DNA from: Chloroflexota bacterium
GTDB taxonomy: Bacteria > Chloroflexota > Dehalococcoidia > Lucifugimonadales > JADFKI01
Direction: 5' to 3'
Assembly (NCBI GenBank): GCA_022565015.1
Contig: JADFKI010000181.1
Location: forward strand, 1-7,949
Length of the DNA: 7,949 bases
In this document: one piece after another, positions 1 to 6,228 of the stretch
Numbering within the stretch: the first letter of the stretch is position 1
Layout of the letters: each line of letters starts with the position of its first letter
The notes under the pieces: generated by a model
Told to the model about the DNA's origin: nothing
The model's input: the letters and a program-made list of their open reading frames with translations, nothing else
Database searches by the model: none
Made by a program: the position numbers and the translations under genes

Positions 1-47
1 GGCGACGGTCGACGCGGCCAGACGCGCGCTGGGGTAGGTTGTTATCT
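1..47. other. left-edge non-coding stub
   Basis: These bases lie downstream of the last minus-strand gene, whose TAG stop is at 48-50. They are GC-rich (GACGCGGCCAGACGCGCGCT at 11-30), unlike the AT-richer gene next to them. I see no gene, and no hairpin followed by a T run, so no terminator can be called. A neighbouring gene could start outside the window. Confidence 0.4.
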
Positions 48-452
48 CTATTCTTCGTTGATTTGAGCAGCAATGTCACCGATCTTTACCATATAATCTT
101 CAGCGACTACGCTGCCTGGCCTTCTCAAAGTTTTGACATCAACAACCTCACGGGGAACTCCGGGAAGGATACCAGCGAAAAGTTGCCCCGATTGCCGGGT
201 ATAGGTTTCATAAGTCTGCGTAATCGACATCAACGGTTCAACATGGACAACCTTGACTCTGACAACTACACGTTCGATCGACCCCAGACTTACTTTGGTG
301 TCAGGGTCAAAAATCTCATCTGTTTTTTCCAAAATCTTGAACTTATCCCCTAATTGAAGGCTATCTTTAGTGCCCTTGTTTATCACCAACTCACGATCGT
401 TCAAGATCTTTGCGACCTTACCTTCGACTAATGTTCTCTGCGACTGAGTCAT
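48..452 (-). CDS. small soluble protein with a FlgT-C-like beta-barrel pattern, function unknown
   Basis: This 134-residue protein has no signal peptide or membrane segment. Residues 9-75 follow the pattern of FlgT C-terminal-like small barrels: a GKV strand, 'VINKG' (23-27), 'LGDKFKIL' (34-41), 'FDPDTKVSLG' (48-57), then alternating valine-rich strands to 'VEPLMSI' (71-77). The C-terminal half (78-134) is less patterned and ends in a charged tail. The family link comes from remembered motif shape, not a search. The ATG at 452 is preceded by GGAAG about 7 bases upstream, inside the end of the upstream gene. The two genes are separated by only 4 bp and are almost certainly co-transcribed. The flanking sequence is more AT-rich than the metabolic genes to the right, which suggests separate origin. 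Its role is unknown; no flagellar gene is nearby, so a flagellar function should not be assumed. Confidence 0.75.
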   Translation of the reverse strand: MTQSQRTLVEGKVAKILNDRELVINKGTKDSLQLGDKFKILEKTDEIFDPDTKVSLGSIERVVVRVKVVHVEPLMSITQTYETYTRQSGQLFAGILPGVPREVVDVKTLRRPGSVVAEDYMVKIGDIAAQINEE

Positions 453-456
453 ATTT

Positions 457-1059
457 TCACTTCCATTGGTCTAACATGATATCTACGAAATTTAACAGAT
501 TCTCAGGAAACTCACGAACTAGATAAATGTTGGGCGGAGGAGAAGTGTCGATTTTCATTTGCACCTCTAAATGCGCCCAAAACTCAACGTTGTTTCTTTC
601 GTCTAACTTGCAAATGTATGAGTTTTCATGAAATTCATTTACGATTAGCCGCCCCCACAACTGATTGCCTGCGCTTTCGTGAACGTTAAGTGTTTCGCCC
701 AGATCCAATTGGATTCCTTGTCTGGGCTGCACCAATAATGCTACGGTCCCATCCCTGTCAATTATACCCGTACATTCGAATCTAGTCATATGTTGGGAAA
801 GGCTGGACCTTATCGCACGCTTTGCGATGGGTCGCACGATGTTACGGTAAATTCGGCGAGCAGTGCGAACGTATAAACGATATATCGCAATAAGATACGC
901 GGCAACGGCGGCGAGAACTATAGAAATGGCTGACGCAACAGTCAACCCTAGTTTGCCTGATGAATTTATGTATTTGACTATGAATAGAGCCGTCGCAAAG
1001 ATTAGGCTCACAATAGTTGGGAAGGCTGTCCAGAAAACGCCTACTCGGAAAGTCTTCAA
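457..1059 (-). CDS. two-helix membrane protein with a cytoplasmic beta-rich domain, function unknown
   Basis: This protein of about 200 residues has two hydrophobic helices, roughly residues 7-31 and 38-62. A basic stretch follows (RTARRIYRN, RPIAKRAIR), which argues for a cytoplasmic C-terminal domain. Residues 90-170 are strand-rich: 'LDLGETLNV', 'LWGRLIVNEF', 'SYICKL', 'EFWAHLE'. This order of a G-x-x-hV turn, an LxG strand and a polar strand resembles the barrel of the downstream partner, so the two may carry related domains. The start is uncertain: codon 1 is TTG at 1059 with no clear Shine-Dalgarno sequence. The frame stays open for about 22 codons further upstream to a TGA near 1126, without an ATG or GTG, so the gene may be N-terminally degraded or use a rare start. 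Base composition is AT-rich (40% GC in 481-540). I do not recognise the family. Confidence 0.65.
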   Translation of the reverse strand: MKTFRVGVFWTAFPTIVSLIFATALFIVKYINSSGKLGLTVASAISIVLAAVAAYLIAIYRLYVRTARRIYRNIVRPIAKRAIRSSLSQHMTRFECTGIIDRDGTVALLVQPRQGIQLDLGETLNVHESAGNQLWGRLIVNEFHENSYICKLDERNNVEFWAHLEVQMKIDTSPPPNIYLVREFPENLLNFVDIMLDQWK

Positions 1060-1135
1060 TGCGTGATCGATTCGAATTGAATTAGAATTCCTAAGGTTGC
1101 GGCTTAATCTAACACAATCTTCGAATCAGTGAGCG
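1060..1135. other. 76-bp AT-rich gap between the MNT gene and the membrane-protein gene
   Basis: This is the largest gap inside the minus-strand run. It is AT-rich and the frame of the membrane protein remains open through most of it. On the minus strand a TTGTGT and a TTAGGA are spaced by 17 bp, which would be a poor sigma-70 match, so I do not call a promoter. No hairpin with a T run is seen. The base composition changes here from the GC-rich operon to the AT-richer terminal pair. Confidence 0.35.
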
Positions 1136-1480
1136 TCATTTCCTCTGCGCGACATACAGCGTCTCCGCCTCCTCCAGCACCTCATCCCTGAAGTAGCGGC
1201 TGATGGACAACGGCGTTTTCATGTCCACTCTGCGGCCGCCGACGAGCTCTGAAAGCTCGATCTCCATTCCGGCGGGGGTAATCAGCCCCGGAATGGGGTC
1301 CGGGTCGAACTCGACCAGCACGTCGATGTCGCTGTCGGTCGTGAAGTCGTCTCGGAGGACGGACCCGAACAGTGCCAGACGGTCGATGTGGTGCTTACGG
1401 CAGAAGCTTTCGATCTGCTCGGAACTGAGCGAGAATCTTTCTAGGATGACTTTTTTCGACACGGAATTCTGAGTGGACAT
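1136..1480 (-). CDS. MNT-type minimal nucleotidyltransferase (MntA-like), without a HEPN partner
   Basis: This 114-residue protein carries the DNA polymerase beta-like nucleotidyltransferase signature: 'LFGSVLRDDF' with G39-S40, then 'SDIDVLVEF' with metal-binding D51 and D53, and a likely third acidic residue D86 in 'GGRRVDMKT'. Residues 1-36 are a helical lead-in typical of MNT proteins. Family knowledge: MntA-type proteins usually neutralise a HEPN RNase encoded next door by adding AMP to it. Here no HEPN gene with an Rx4-6H motif is adjacent on either side. All catalytic residues are present, so it is probably active, perhaps on an unlinked or non-HEPN target. ATG at 1480 lies 3 bp after the rpe stop, so it is read in the rpe-argH transcript. 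Only a weak AGG precedes it, which suggests translational coupling to rpe. Confidence 0.85.
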   Translation of the reverse strand: MSTQNSVSKKVILERFSLSSEQIESFCRKHHIDRLALFGSVLRDDFTTDSDIDVLVEFDPDPIPGLITPAGMEIELSELVGGRRVDMKTPLSISRYFRDEVLEEAETLYVAQRK

Positions 1481-1483
1481 GGC

Positions 1484-2155
1484 CTATTCGAGGCTTTCCC
1501 TTAGCTTCCTGATGGCTTCGGCTACGCTGGTTCTGTCGTTGTACACCGCCGAGCCCGCAACGAGGATGTTTGCGCCCGCGTCCGCCGCCTCCTTTGCCGT
1601 GCCGAGATTTATTCCGCCGTCGACCTCGAGGCCTGCCTTTAGTCCGGCCCCGTTGATGAGGCCGCGCATGCGCTCGATCTTTGCGATCATGCCGCTGATA
1701 AAACTCTGCCCGCCAAATCCGGGATTGACCGTCATGACAAGGACCTGGTCCAGGTCCGGAAGCATGTCCTCTATTGCCGATATGGGCGTCGCCGGATTAA
1801 TGGCGACGCCTGCCTTTTTGCCCAGCTCCTTGATCTGGTGGATGGTGCGATGCAGGTGTGTGCATGCCTCTGCGTGGACGGTGATTATGTCAGCGCCCGC
1901 AGACGCAAAATCGGCGACAAACCGTCCGGGCTCGGCGATCATAAGATGCAAATCGAAGGGAATGTCCGTCCACGGTCGCAGGGCGTCTACCATCTGCGGG
2001 CCCAGCGTGATGGCGGGCACGAACTGGCCGTCCATGACGTCGATGTGGACCATGTCGGCGCCGCCCTTTGCCGCCTCCGCGACCTGCTCGCCAAGGTTGC
2101 TGAAATCGGCGGAAAGTATCGACGGCGCGATCTTGACTCCCGAGCTATTGACCAT
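1484..2155 (-). CDS. rpe: ribulose-phosphate 3-epimerase
   Basis: Rpe interconverts D-ribulose 5-phosphate and D-xylulose 5-phosphate in the cytosolic pentose phosphate pathway or Calvin cycle. The 223-residue TIM-barrel protein is normal in length. Visible signatures: 'IAPSILSADF' (9-18), 'VHIDVMDGQFVP' (36-47) with metal-ligand H37 and acid-base D39, 'DLHLMI' (68-73) with metal-ligand H70, 'MTVNPGFGGQ' (141-150) forming the phosphate loop, and 'LEVDGGI' with D179, the second acid-base and metal ligand. All expected active-site residues are present. The start at 2155 is supported by a GGAGG at 2162-2166, 6 bases upstream and inside the end of argH. The gene overlaps argH by 11 bp and is followed after 3 bp by the MNT gene. 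The pathway link to argH is not functional; the pairing looks like a housekeeping operon of convenience. Confidence 0.97.
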   Translation of the reverse strand: MVNSSGVKIAPSILSADFSNLGEQVAEAAKGGADMVHIDVMDGQFVPAITLGPQMVDALRPWTDIPFDLHLMIAEPGRFVADFASAGADIITVHAEACTHLHRTIHQIKELGKKAGVAINPATPISAIEDMLPDLDQVLVMTVNPGFGGQSFISGMIAKIERMRGLINGAGLKAGLEVDGGINLGTAKEAADAGANILVAGSAVYNDRTSVAEAIRKLRESLE

Positions 2156-3494
2156 TTTCGGCCTCCAGTGCGGCCCTGGCGTCGGCCAGTGCTCGCTTGA
2201 CCTGCGAGAACGACGTCCCGCCCGGCACGTCTCGCGCGGCTATCGAGGAGTCGACGCTGATCTCGAGCACGTCCGACTCAAATAGCTCCGAGAATTTCTT
2301 GTATCTGTCCAGGGCGATTTCGTGAAAACTCTTGCCCTCTTCAATAGCGAAATCGGAAAGTCGTGCGACCACCCCGTGAGCCTCCCTGAAGGGCATTCCC
2401 TTGGCCACCAGATAGTCGGCGATATCCGTCGCGAGGACGTAGCTCCCCTGTGCGGCCTCGCGCATGCGGTCCGGATTCAGGCTCATTCCCGAAACCATGC
2501 CGCTAAACGCATTTAACGTATCCAGGAGGGTATCATGCGTATCGAAGAACCCCTCCTTGTCCTCTTGCATGTCTCGATTATAGGTGAGGGGCAGCCCCTT
2601 GAGCGTCGTCAGCAGGCCGATCAGATGACCGTACACCCTGCCCGTCTTCCCCCTGGCGATCTCGGCGAAGTCCGGGTTGCGCTTCTGAGGCATGATGCTG
2701 CTGCCGGTCGTGTACTCCTCGCTAAGCCTGATGAAGCCAAACTCGTCCGACGACCAGTACACGAGCTCCTCGCCCATTCTCGACAGGTGCATTATGCAGA
2801 TGGCCGAGGCGGACTGGTAGTCCAGCAGAAAGTCCCGGTCTGATACGGCGTCCATGCTGTTCGTTGATATTCGACTGAATCCCAGCTCCCTGGCGACGAA
2901 CTCCCTGTCCAGCGGGTACGGCAGCCCGGCGAGAGCGCCGCTGCCCAGGGGCATGACGTCCGCCCTGTCGTACGCCTGCCGGAAGCGCTCGATGTCGCGG
3001 CCGAACATCTCGAAATAGGCGAGCATGTGGTGCGCGAAGAGCACAGGCTGCGCCCTCTGCACATGCGTATAGCCGGGCATGACCACGTCCGCGTTGGCGT
3101 CTGCCTTCTCGACGAGAGACCGACGCAGATCGTGGAGCGCGGAGACGACCTCGGTGATGGCGTCCTTGGTGAACATGCGGACGTCCAGCGCGACCTGGTC
3201 GTTTCGAGAGCGCGCCGTGTGAAGCTTCCCCGCGACGTCGCCTATCTTTTCGTAAAGGCGATTCTCGATGTTCATATGTATGTCTTCGAGCTCAGGCCGC
3301 CACTGGAACTTTTCTTCCTCTATCTCTGCCTTGATCTCAGCTAGACCGTCGATTATCTCGCCGGCCTCTTCTTCGGCGATGATGCCCTGCTTGGCCAGCA
3401 TTCCGGCGTGCGCAATCGAGCCGGCGATGTCCTGCCTGTAAAGGCGCCGGTCGTAGTGCAGCGAGACCGTGTAGCTGGACGAGACCTCTCTCAC
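2145..3494 (-). CDS. argH: argininosuccinate lyase
   Basis: ArgH splits argininosuccinate into arginine and fumarate, the last step of arginine synthesis. It is a cytosolic homotetramer of the fumarase/aspartase superfamily. The 449-residue product shows 'DIAGSIAHAGMLA' (22-34), 'TARSRNDQVALD' (93-104), 'GYTHVQRAQP' (141-150) with T143-H144 at the catalytic base position, and the superfamily signature 'GSSIMPQKRNPD' (264-275) carrying the mobile-loop serine. The C-terminal 'ARDVPGGTS' (420-428) is also typical. The start is GTG at 3494, overlapping the TGA of the MaoC gene as GTGA. No alternative upstream start gives the usual N-terminal 'WGGRF' block: the frame upstream reads through the MaoC end without it. 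The protein therefore lacks about 10-15 N-terminal residues common in the family, though the core is intact and it is probably functional. Confidence 0.97.
   Translation of the reverse strand: MREVSSSYTVSLHYDRRLYRQDIAGSIAHAGMLAKQGIIAEEEAGEIIDGLAEIKAEIEEEKFQWRPELEDIHMNIENRLYEKIGDVAGKLHTARSRNDQVALDVRMFTKDAITEVVSALHDLRRSLVEKADANADVVMPGYTHVQRAQPVLFAHHMLAYFEMFGRDIERFRQAYDRADVMPLGSGALAGLPYPLDREFVARELGFSRISTNSMDAVSDRDFLLDYQSASAICIMHLSRMGEELVYWSSDEFGFIRLSEEYTTGSSIMPQKRNPDFAEIARGKTGRVYGHLIGLLTTLKGLPLTYNRDMQEDKEGFFDTHDTLLDTLNAFSGMVSGMSLNPDRMREAAQGSYVLATDIADYLVAKGMPFREAHGVVARLSDFAIEEGKSFHEIALDRYKKFSELFESDVLEISVDSSIAARDVPGGTSFSQVKRALADARAALEAENGQ
2162..2166 (-). promoter_or_regulatory. Shine-Dalgarno site for rpe
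   Basis: The minus strand reads GGAGG, 6 bases before the ATG at 2155. The site lies within the last codons of argH, so rpe can be initiated independently within the shared transcript. It decides the rpe start. Confidence 0.75.
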
Positions 3495-3970
3495 GCCTGT
3501 CTGGCCCCTCTCTTGGGCACGAGGAAACGCCGGCGCAGCGTCAGGACGCGCTCCTCCCGCTGGTTGAACCCGCGGACCTCCGCGTAGACTATGCCCCGGT
3601 CGGGCTTGGTCCTGGACTCTCGGGTTTCCAGGATTTCACTCTCGGCATATATCGTGTCGCCCTGAAATACGGGGGCGTCGTGCGTTACCTTCTCATACTC
3701 CAGGTTAGCAAATGCTTTGCCGGATGTGTCGCGCACGCTGAGGCCGACGACGAGGCTGAACACGAGAGTCCCGTTTACGAGTATTTTGCCGTGCTGGTGG
3801 CTCTTCATGTAATGCTCATCGATGTGCAGCGGCTGCGGGTTCATGGTCAGGAGCGAAAACAGGTGGTTGTCCATCTCGGTAATGGTCTTGCCGGGCCAGT
3901 GCTTGTAGATGTCGCCCGGTTTGAAGTCTTCAAGGTATCCGCCGAAGTTTTCGCGTCCGTCGTGAATCAT
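3491..3970 (-). CDS. MaoC-family (hotdog-fold) acyl-CoA dehydratase/hydratase
   Basis: This 159-residue protein resembles single-domain MaoC hydratases that act on enoyl- or mesaconyl-type CoA esters. Landmarks: 'YLEDFKPGDIY' (12-22) opening, 'TEMDNHLFSLLTMNPQPLHID' region (31-51), 'LVNGTLVFSLVVGLSVRDTSGKAFANLEY' region (64-92) forming the long hotdog helix and next strand, 'PVFQGDTIYAESEI' (100-113), and 'RRFLVPKR' at the end. H49 aligns with the hydratase histidine, but the position of the usual catalytic aspartate is N44. I recall this Asn-containing 'TMNxQPLH' form in a coherent subfamily, so the exact substrate cannot be named. A longer reading frame extends to 4144, but ATG 3970 is chosen because GAGGA lies 7 bases upstream and homology begins there. 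It overlaps argH by 4 bp and follows DUF2283 by 40 bp. Together with the upstream acyl-CoA dehydrogenase it could serve short- or branched-chain acyl-CoA degradation. Confidence 0.88.
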   Translation of the reverse strand: MIHDGRENFGGYLEDFKPGDIYKHWPGKTITEMDNHLFSLLTMNPQPLHIDEHYMKSHQHGKILVNGTLVFSLVVGLSVRDTSGKAFANLEYEKVTHDAPVFQGDTIYAESEILETRESRTKPDRGIVYAEVRGFNQREERVLTLRRRFLVPKRGARQA

Positions 3971-3977
3971 GGGTCTT

Positions 3978-3982
3978 TCCTC
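3978..3982 (-). promoter_or_regulatory. Shine-Dalgarno site fixing the MaoC start at 3970
   Basis: The minus strand reads GAGGA with a 7-base spacer to ATG 3970. This supports the short 159-residue product over the longer frame that would begin at 4144 inside the DUF2283 gene. Confidence 0.65.
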
Positions 3983-4010
3983 ATCTTGGGCAAATAAATT
4001 CAGATGCAAA

Positions 4011-4499
4011 TCATAGAGAAGATGCGAGCTCTCGAAGAGCACGAGTAATCGCCCACTTCCTCTTCGTCTCCAGCATCTCCTCGGTACCATTCTCGAACTC
4101 ATCTCGTGTAATCTTGCACTCGCCCCCCTCATCCCGCCGCACAATCACGAAGTCTTCACTTACGTCTTCCACCCAGTTCTTACAGTGTTTCACTAAAGTT
4201 TCAACAGGTATATCCTCTTGCTTCCGTCGGACAAGTTCGCTCCTCAGTTTGTCCCAAGCGTCTTTTTCGGCAGTGGATGGAAGTTTTTGACCCCCATAAT
4301 CCCCCTCCCACTCAACAGGAAACAGGTGAGGTAAGTCGAGTCTCTTTGAAGCCTCCAAAACCTCAATGCCAACAAGGCGGTCTCTCTCATCGAAGTCCAG
4401 GTTTATGTCAGAGTCCACGGTGGTTGTAACAACCCGACTCTTGCCTGGGATCAACTTTATGTACAGCGCATCTACTCTAGCATCATACGATATTCTCAC
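4011..4499 (-). CDS. DUF2283 protein with an unusual C-terminal extension
   Basis: Residues 1-54 are a typical DUF2283 domain: 'RISYDARVDALYIKL' (2-16), then 'VDSDINLDFDERDRLVGIEVLEAS' (28-51). DUF2283 proteins are usually single domains of about 60-80 residues. This one continues to 162 residues. The extension has a charged helix (about 75-95), a strand-rich part 'VKHCKNWVEDVSEDFVIVRR' to 'CKITRDEF' (about 103-133), and a terminal helix with 'RKWAITRALREL'. I do not recognise the extension. The GTG at 4499 is chosen over the ATG at 4514 because the family starts at this point, GGAGG lies 7 bases upstream, and GTG overlaps the DUF4258 stop as GTGA. DUF2283 genes often sit beside DUF4258 genes, and a toxin-antitoxin-like role has been suggested by that pattern; this remains inference. 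The gene is AT-richer than its neighbours (about 40% GC in 4141-4200). Confidence 0.85.
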   Translation of the reverse strand: MRISYDARVDALYIKLIPGKSRVVTTTVDSDINLDFDERDRLVGIEVLEASKRLDLPHLFPVEWEGDYGGQKLPSTAEKDAWDKLRSELVRRKQEDIPVETLVKHCKNWVEDVSEDFVIVRRDEGGECKITRDEFENGTEEMLETKRKWAITRALRELASSL

Positions 4500-4762
4500 T
4501 TCTGAGCCTCCCATCTTCCGTAGTATGAAATCACTGTTACAACGACCTTGTGCCCTTTATCCCATGCGTAGATGACTTTTACCCGTTTATGGGGGTGAAA
4601 ACGTTCTTTCCAGAGATAACCTTCGGTGAAGACCATTTCGCGGGCAAGTCGGGGAGGTCTCGCATCCGAGACCTGCCCGTAGCTCAATGTCTGGATAACT
4701 TCATCATCGGTGACTCCACGGGCCTCCATGTTATCTCTGGCATGATCACCTATATGAATCAT
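4496..4762 (-). CDS. DUF4258 small protein (RelE/BrnT-like toxin-type fold)
   Basis: This 88-residue protein fits DUF4258: N-terminal 'DHARDNMEARGVTDDEVIQTLSYG' (6-29), a middle variable section, then the strands 'KRVKVIYAW' (59-67) and 'VVVTVISYYGRWE' (73-85). The pattern 'HA..RM..RGI' followed by two C-terminal strands resembles small RNase-toxin-like proteins, which is the basis for proposing a toxin-like role; no RNase residues can be assigned with certainty. The start is ATG at 4762 with only a weak purine stretch upstream. It follows the acyl-CoA dehydrogenase stop by 9 bp and overlaps DUF2283 by 4 bp, so the pair forms a two-gene unit within a metabolic run. It may be a toxin-antitoxin-like module or a neutral accessory pair. 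Confidence 0.85.
   Translation of the reverse strand: MIHIGDHARDNMEARGVTDDEVIQTLSYGQVSDARPPRLAREMVFTEGYLWKERFHPHKRVKVIYAWDKGHKVVVTVISYYGRWEAQK
4507..4511 (-). promoter_or_regulatory. Shine-Dalgarno site fixing the DUF2283 start at GTG 4499
   Basis: The minus strand reads GGAGG with a 7-base spacer to the GTG at 4499. The site overlaps the alternative ATG at 4512-4514, making that ATG an unlikely start. The site lies in the last codons of the DUF4258 gene, consistent with coupled translation of the pair. Confidence 0.75.
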
Positions 4763-4771
4763 CCGGCACGC

Positions 4772-5932
4772 TTAAATCTGGTATTTTTGCAGCAACCGTC
4801 GGGCTATGACCAGCTTCTGGATCTCGTTGGTGCCCTCGCCGATTATCATGAGGGGCGCGTCCCTGTAATAGCGCTCTACGGGATAGTCCTTTATGTAGCC
4901 GTAGCCGCCGTGAATTCGCATGGCCTCCATCGTGACCTCGCCGCACATCTCGCTGGCGAACAGCTTGGCCATGCCGGCCTCGAGGTCGACCCGCTCCCCT
5001 TCATCCTTCTTTCGCGCCGCCTCGTAGGTCAACAGCCGTGCCGCCTCGATCTTCGTCGCCATGTCCGCGAGCTTTAGCTGAATCGCCTGGTGCTGCGCGA
5101 TGGGCTTGCCAAAGGTCTCGCGGGTCTGGGCATACTTGATGGCCGCCTCGAACGCCGCAGTCGCCACACCCACGGCACGAGCAGCGACGTTTATACGCCC
5201 GCCCTCCAGGCCGCTCATGACCTGCTGAAATCCCCGGCCCTCTACTTCGCCGATGAGGTTCTCCGTTGGCACGCGAACGTCCTCGAAGACGAGCTCCGTG
5301 GTGTCGATGCCGCGATAGCCCAGCTTGTCCAGCTTTTGTGCCACGGTGAAGCCTGCCGCCGGCTTCTCCACGATGAAGCAGCTAATGCCCTTGTAGGGCG
5401 GGTCGGCATCCCTGTCCGTCTTGGTCAGGACAGCGAAGGCGTTGCCGTGCTCGCCGTTGGATATGAACATCTTGCTGCCGTTGATGACGTACTCTTCGCC
5501 GTCCTTCACGGCGCGGGTCTGGATGCTCTGTATGTCGCTTCCGCCGCTGGCCTCGGTCAGCGCCAGCCCGGCGCGAAGCTCGCCCGACGCCAGCCTGGAT
5601 AGGAAGCGCTCCTTCTGCTCCTCGGTGCCGAAAGTGGAGATCATATAGGCCAGGATATGGTGGGTGCCAATGGGGCCTGTCAGGCTCATCCAGCCCTTGC
5701 TTAGCTCCTCGAAGATGGTCGCGAAGGTCGTGTAGTCGAGACCCATCCCGCCGTACTCTTCGGGGATGGTGATGCCGAAGAGGCCCATCTCCGCCATCTT
5801 ATCGATGAGCGCTTGCGGATACGTGTCCTCGTCGTCGTATTGCCGCGCGACAGGCTCGACGTCGCGCCGAACAAACTCGCGCACGAGGTTTACGATCTGG
5901 CTGCGTACTTCCTCTGAAGTTTTTTGGATCAT
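4772..5932 (-). CDS. acyl-CoA dehydrogenase (FAD-dependent)
   Basis: This soluble flavoenzyme oxidises acyl-CoA to trans-2-enoyl-CoA, passing electrons to electron-transfer flavoprotein. The 386-residue length is standard. In order: N-terminal helical domain with 'GLFGITIPEEYGGMGLDY' (50-67); 'LALTEASGGSD' (123-133), the first family signature; middle beta domain with 'VINGSKMFISNG' (149-160) and 'LGYRGIDTTELVFEDVRVP' (204-222); C-terminal helical domain with 'RETFGKPIAQHQAIQ' (271-285) for FAD; and 'IRIHGGYGYIKDYPVERYYRD'-type block near 339-358. The catalytic base is E366 in 'GEGTNEIQ'. The substrate cannot be fixed; short- and branched-chain enzymes look like this. A longer frame starts at TTG 5956, but ATG 5932 with GAAAG 7 bases upstream is preferred. 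It is the first gene of the minus-strand run. A MaoC hydratase three genes downstream could act on its product. Confidence 0.95.
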   Translation of the reverse strand: MIQKTSEEVRSQIVNLVREFVRRDVEPVARQYDDEDTYPQALIDKMAEMGLFGITIPEEYGGMGLDYTTFATIFEELSKGWMSLTGPIGTHHILAYMISTFGTEEQKERFLSRLASGELRAGLALTEASGGSDIQSIQTRAVKDGEEYVINGSKMFISNGEHGNAFAVLTKTDRDADPPYKGISCFIVEKPAAGFTVAQKLDKLGYRGIDTTELVFEDVRVPTENLIGEVEGRGFQQVMSGLEGGRINVAARAVGVATAAFEAAIKYAQTRETFGKPIAQHQAIQLKLADMATKIEAARLLTYEAARKKDEGERVDLEAGMAKLFASEMCGEVTMEAMRIHGGYGYIKDYPVERYYRDAPLMIIGEGTNEIQKLVIARRLLQKYQI

Positions 5933-6156
5933 GTCAATACTTTCAACTCGCACCAATTAGTTCATGGGGCTGATGTATGATATGGGTCAGAGCGCGAGGG
6001 CCCCTGTCGACGGACGCGGTGTCAAGGAACACTTAGTCCACGTTATTACGGCTACCCTGCCCGTCCAAATGCGGTATGCTTACGTGCCCTGCGCCGCTCA
6101 ACTGAAATTCTATTCCTTATCTCATATTTCAAGCATACTTCTCACAGTCGAACCAA
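5933..6156. other. intergenic region upstream of the acyl-CoA dehydrogenase
   Basis: About 220 bp between the acyl-CoA dehydrogenase start and the left repeat. It must hold the promoter of the minus-strand run unless transcription enters from further right. The minus strand has a good TTGACA at 6025-6020 but no -10 box 16-18 bases after it, and a TATCAT at 5982-5977 without a matching -35, so no promoter is called. A plus-strand open frame here shows no family features. I find no RNA gene or terminator. Confidence 0.4.
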
Positions 6157-6228
6157 CCTCCCCTAACCCTTCCTTCCCAAGGAGGGGGAAAAGGCCGTCC
6201 CCCTTACGAAGGGGGACTACAGGGGGTT
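6157..6228 (+). repeat. 72-bp direct repeat, left copy (two hairpins)
   Basis: Starts CCTCCCCTAACCC and ends AGGGGGTT. It matches the right copy at about 63 of 72 positions without gaps. Hairpin 1 pairs 6167-6175 with 6179-6187 (one T-G wobble). Hairpin 2 pairs 6197-6205 with 6209-6217, nine perfect pairs around a 3-base loop ACG. The end of the DUF559 gene (TAG at 6217-6219) lies within this copy, so the hairpins could also stop or stabilise its transcript. Confidence 0.88.

Noticed and set aside
1473..2285. 270-codon plus-strand open frame opposite rpe and the end of argH
   Set aside because: Its protein is low-complexity, rich in Ser, Pro, Ala and Met, and it lies antisense to the clearly recognisable rpe and argH. 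It is a shadow of high-GC coding sequence.
3971..4144. N-terminal extension of the MaoC frame to 4144
   Set aside because: It overlaps the DUF2283 C-terminal codons, reads as Arg/Ser-rich shadow sequence, and the ATG at 3970 has a good Shine-Dalgarno site.
4550..5602. Plus-strand open frames of 175 and 170 codons opposite the acyl-CoA dehydrogenase and DUF4258 genes
   Set aside because: They are antisense to a well-supported enzyme with all motifs and show no family features of their own.
5977..6025. TTGACA and TATCAT boxes on the minus strand as an acyl-CoA dehydrogenase promoter
   Set aside because: They are about 37 bases apart, far from the 16-18 needed, and neither has a proper partner.
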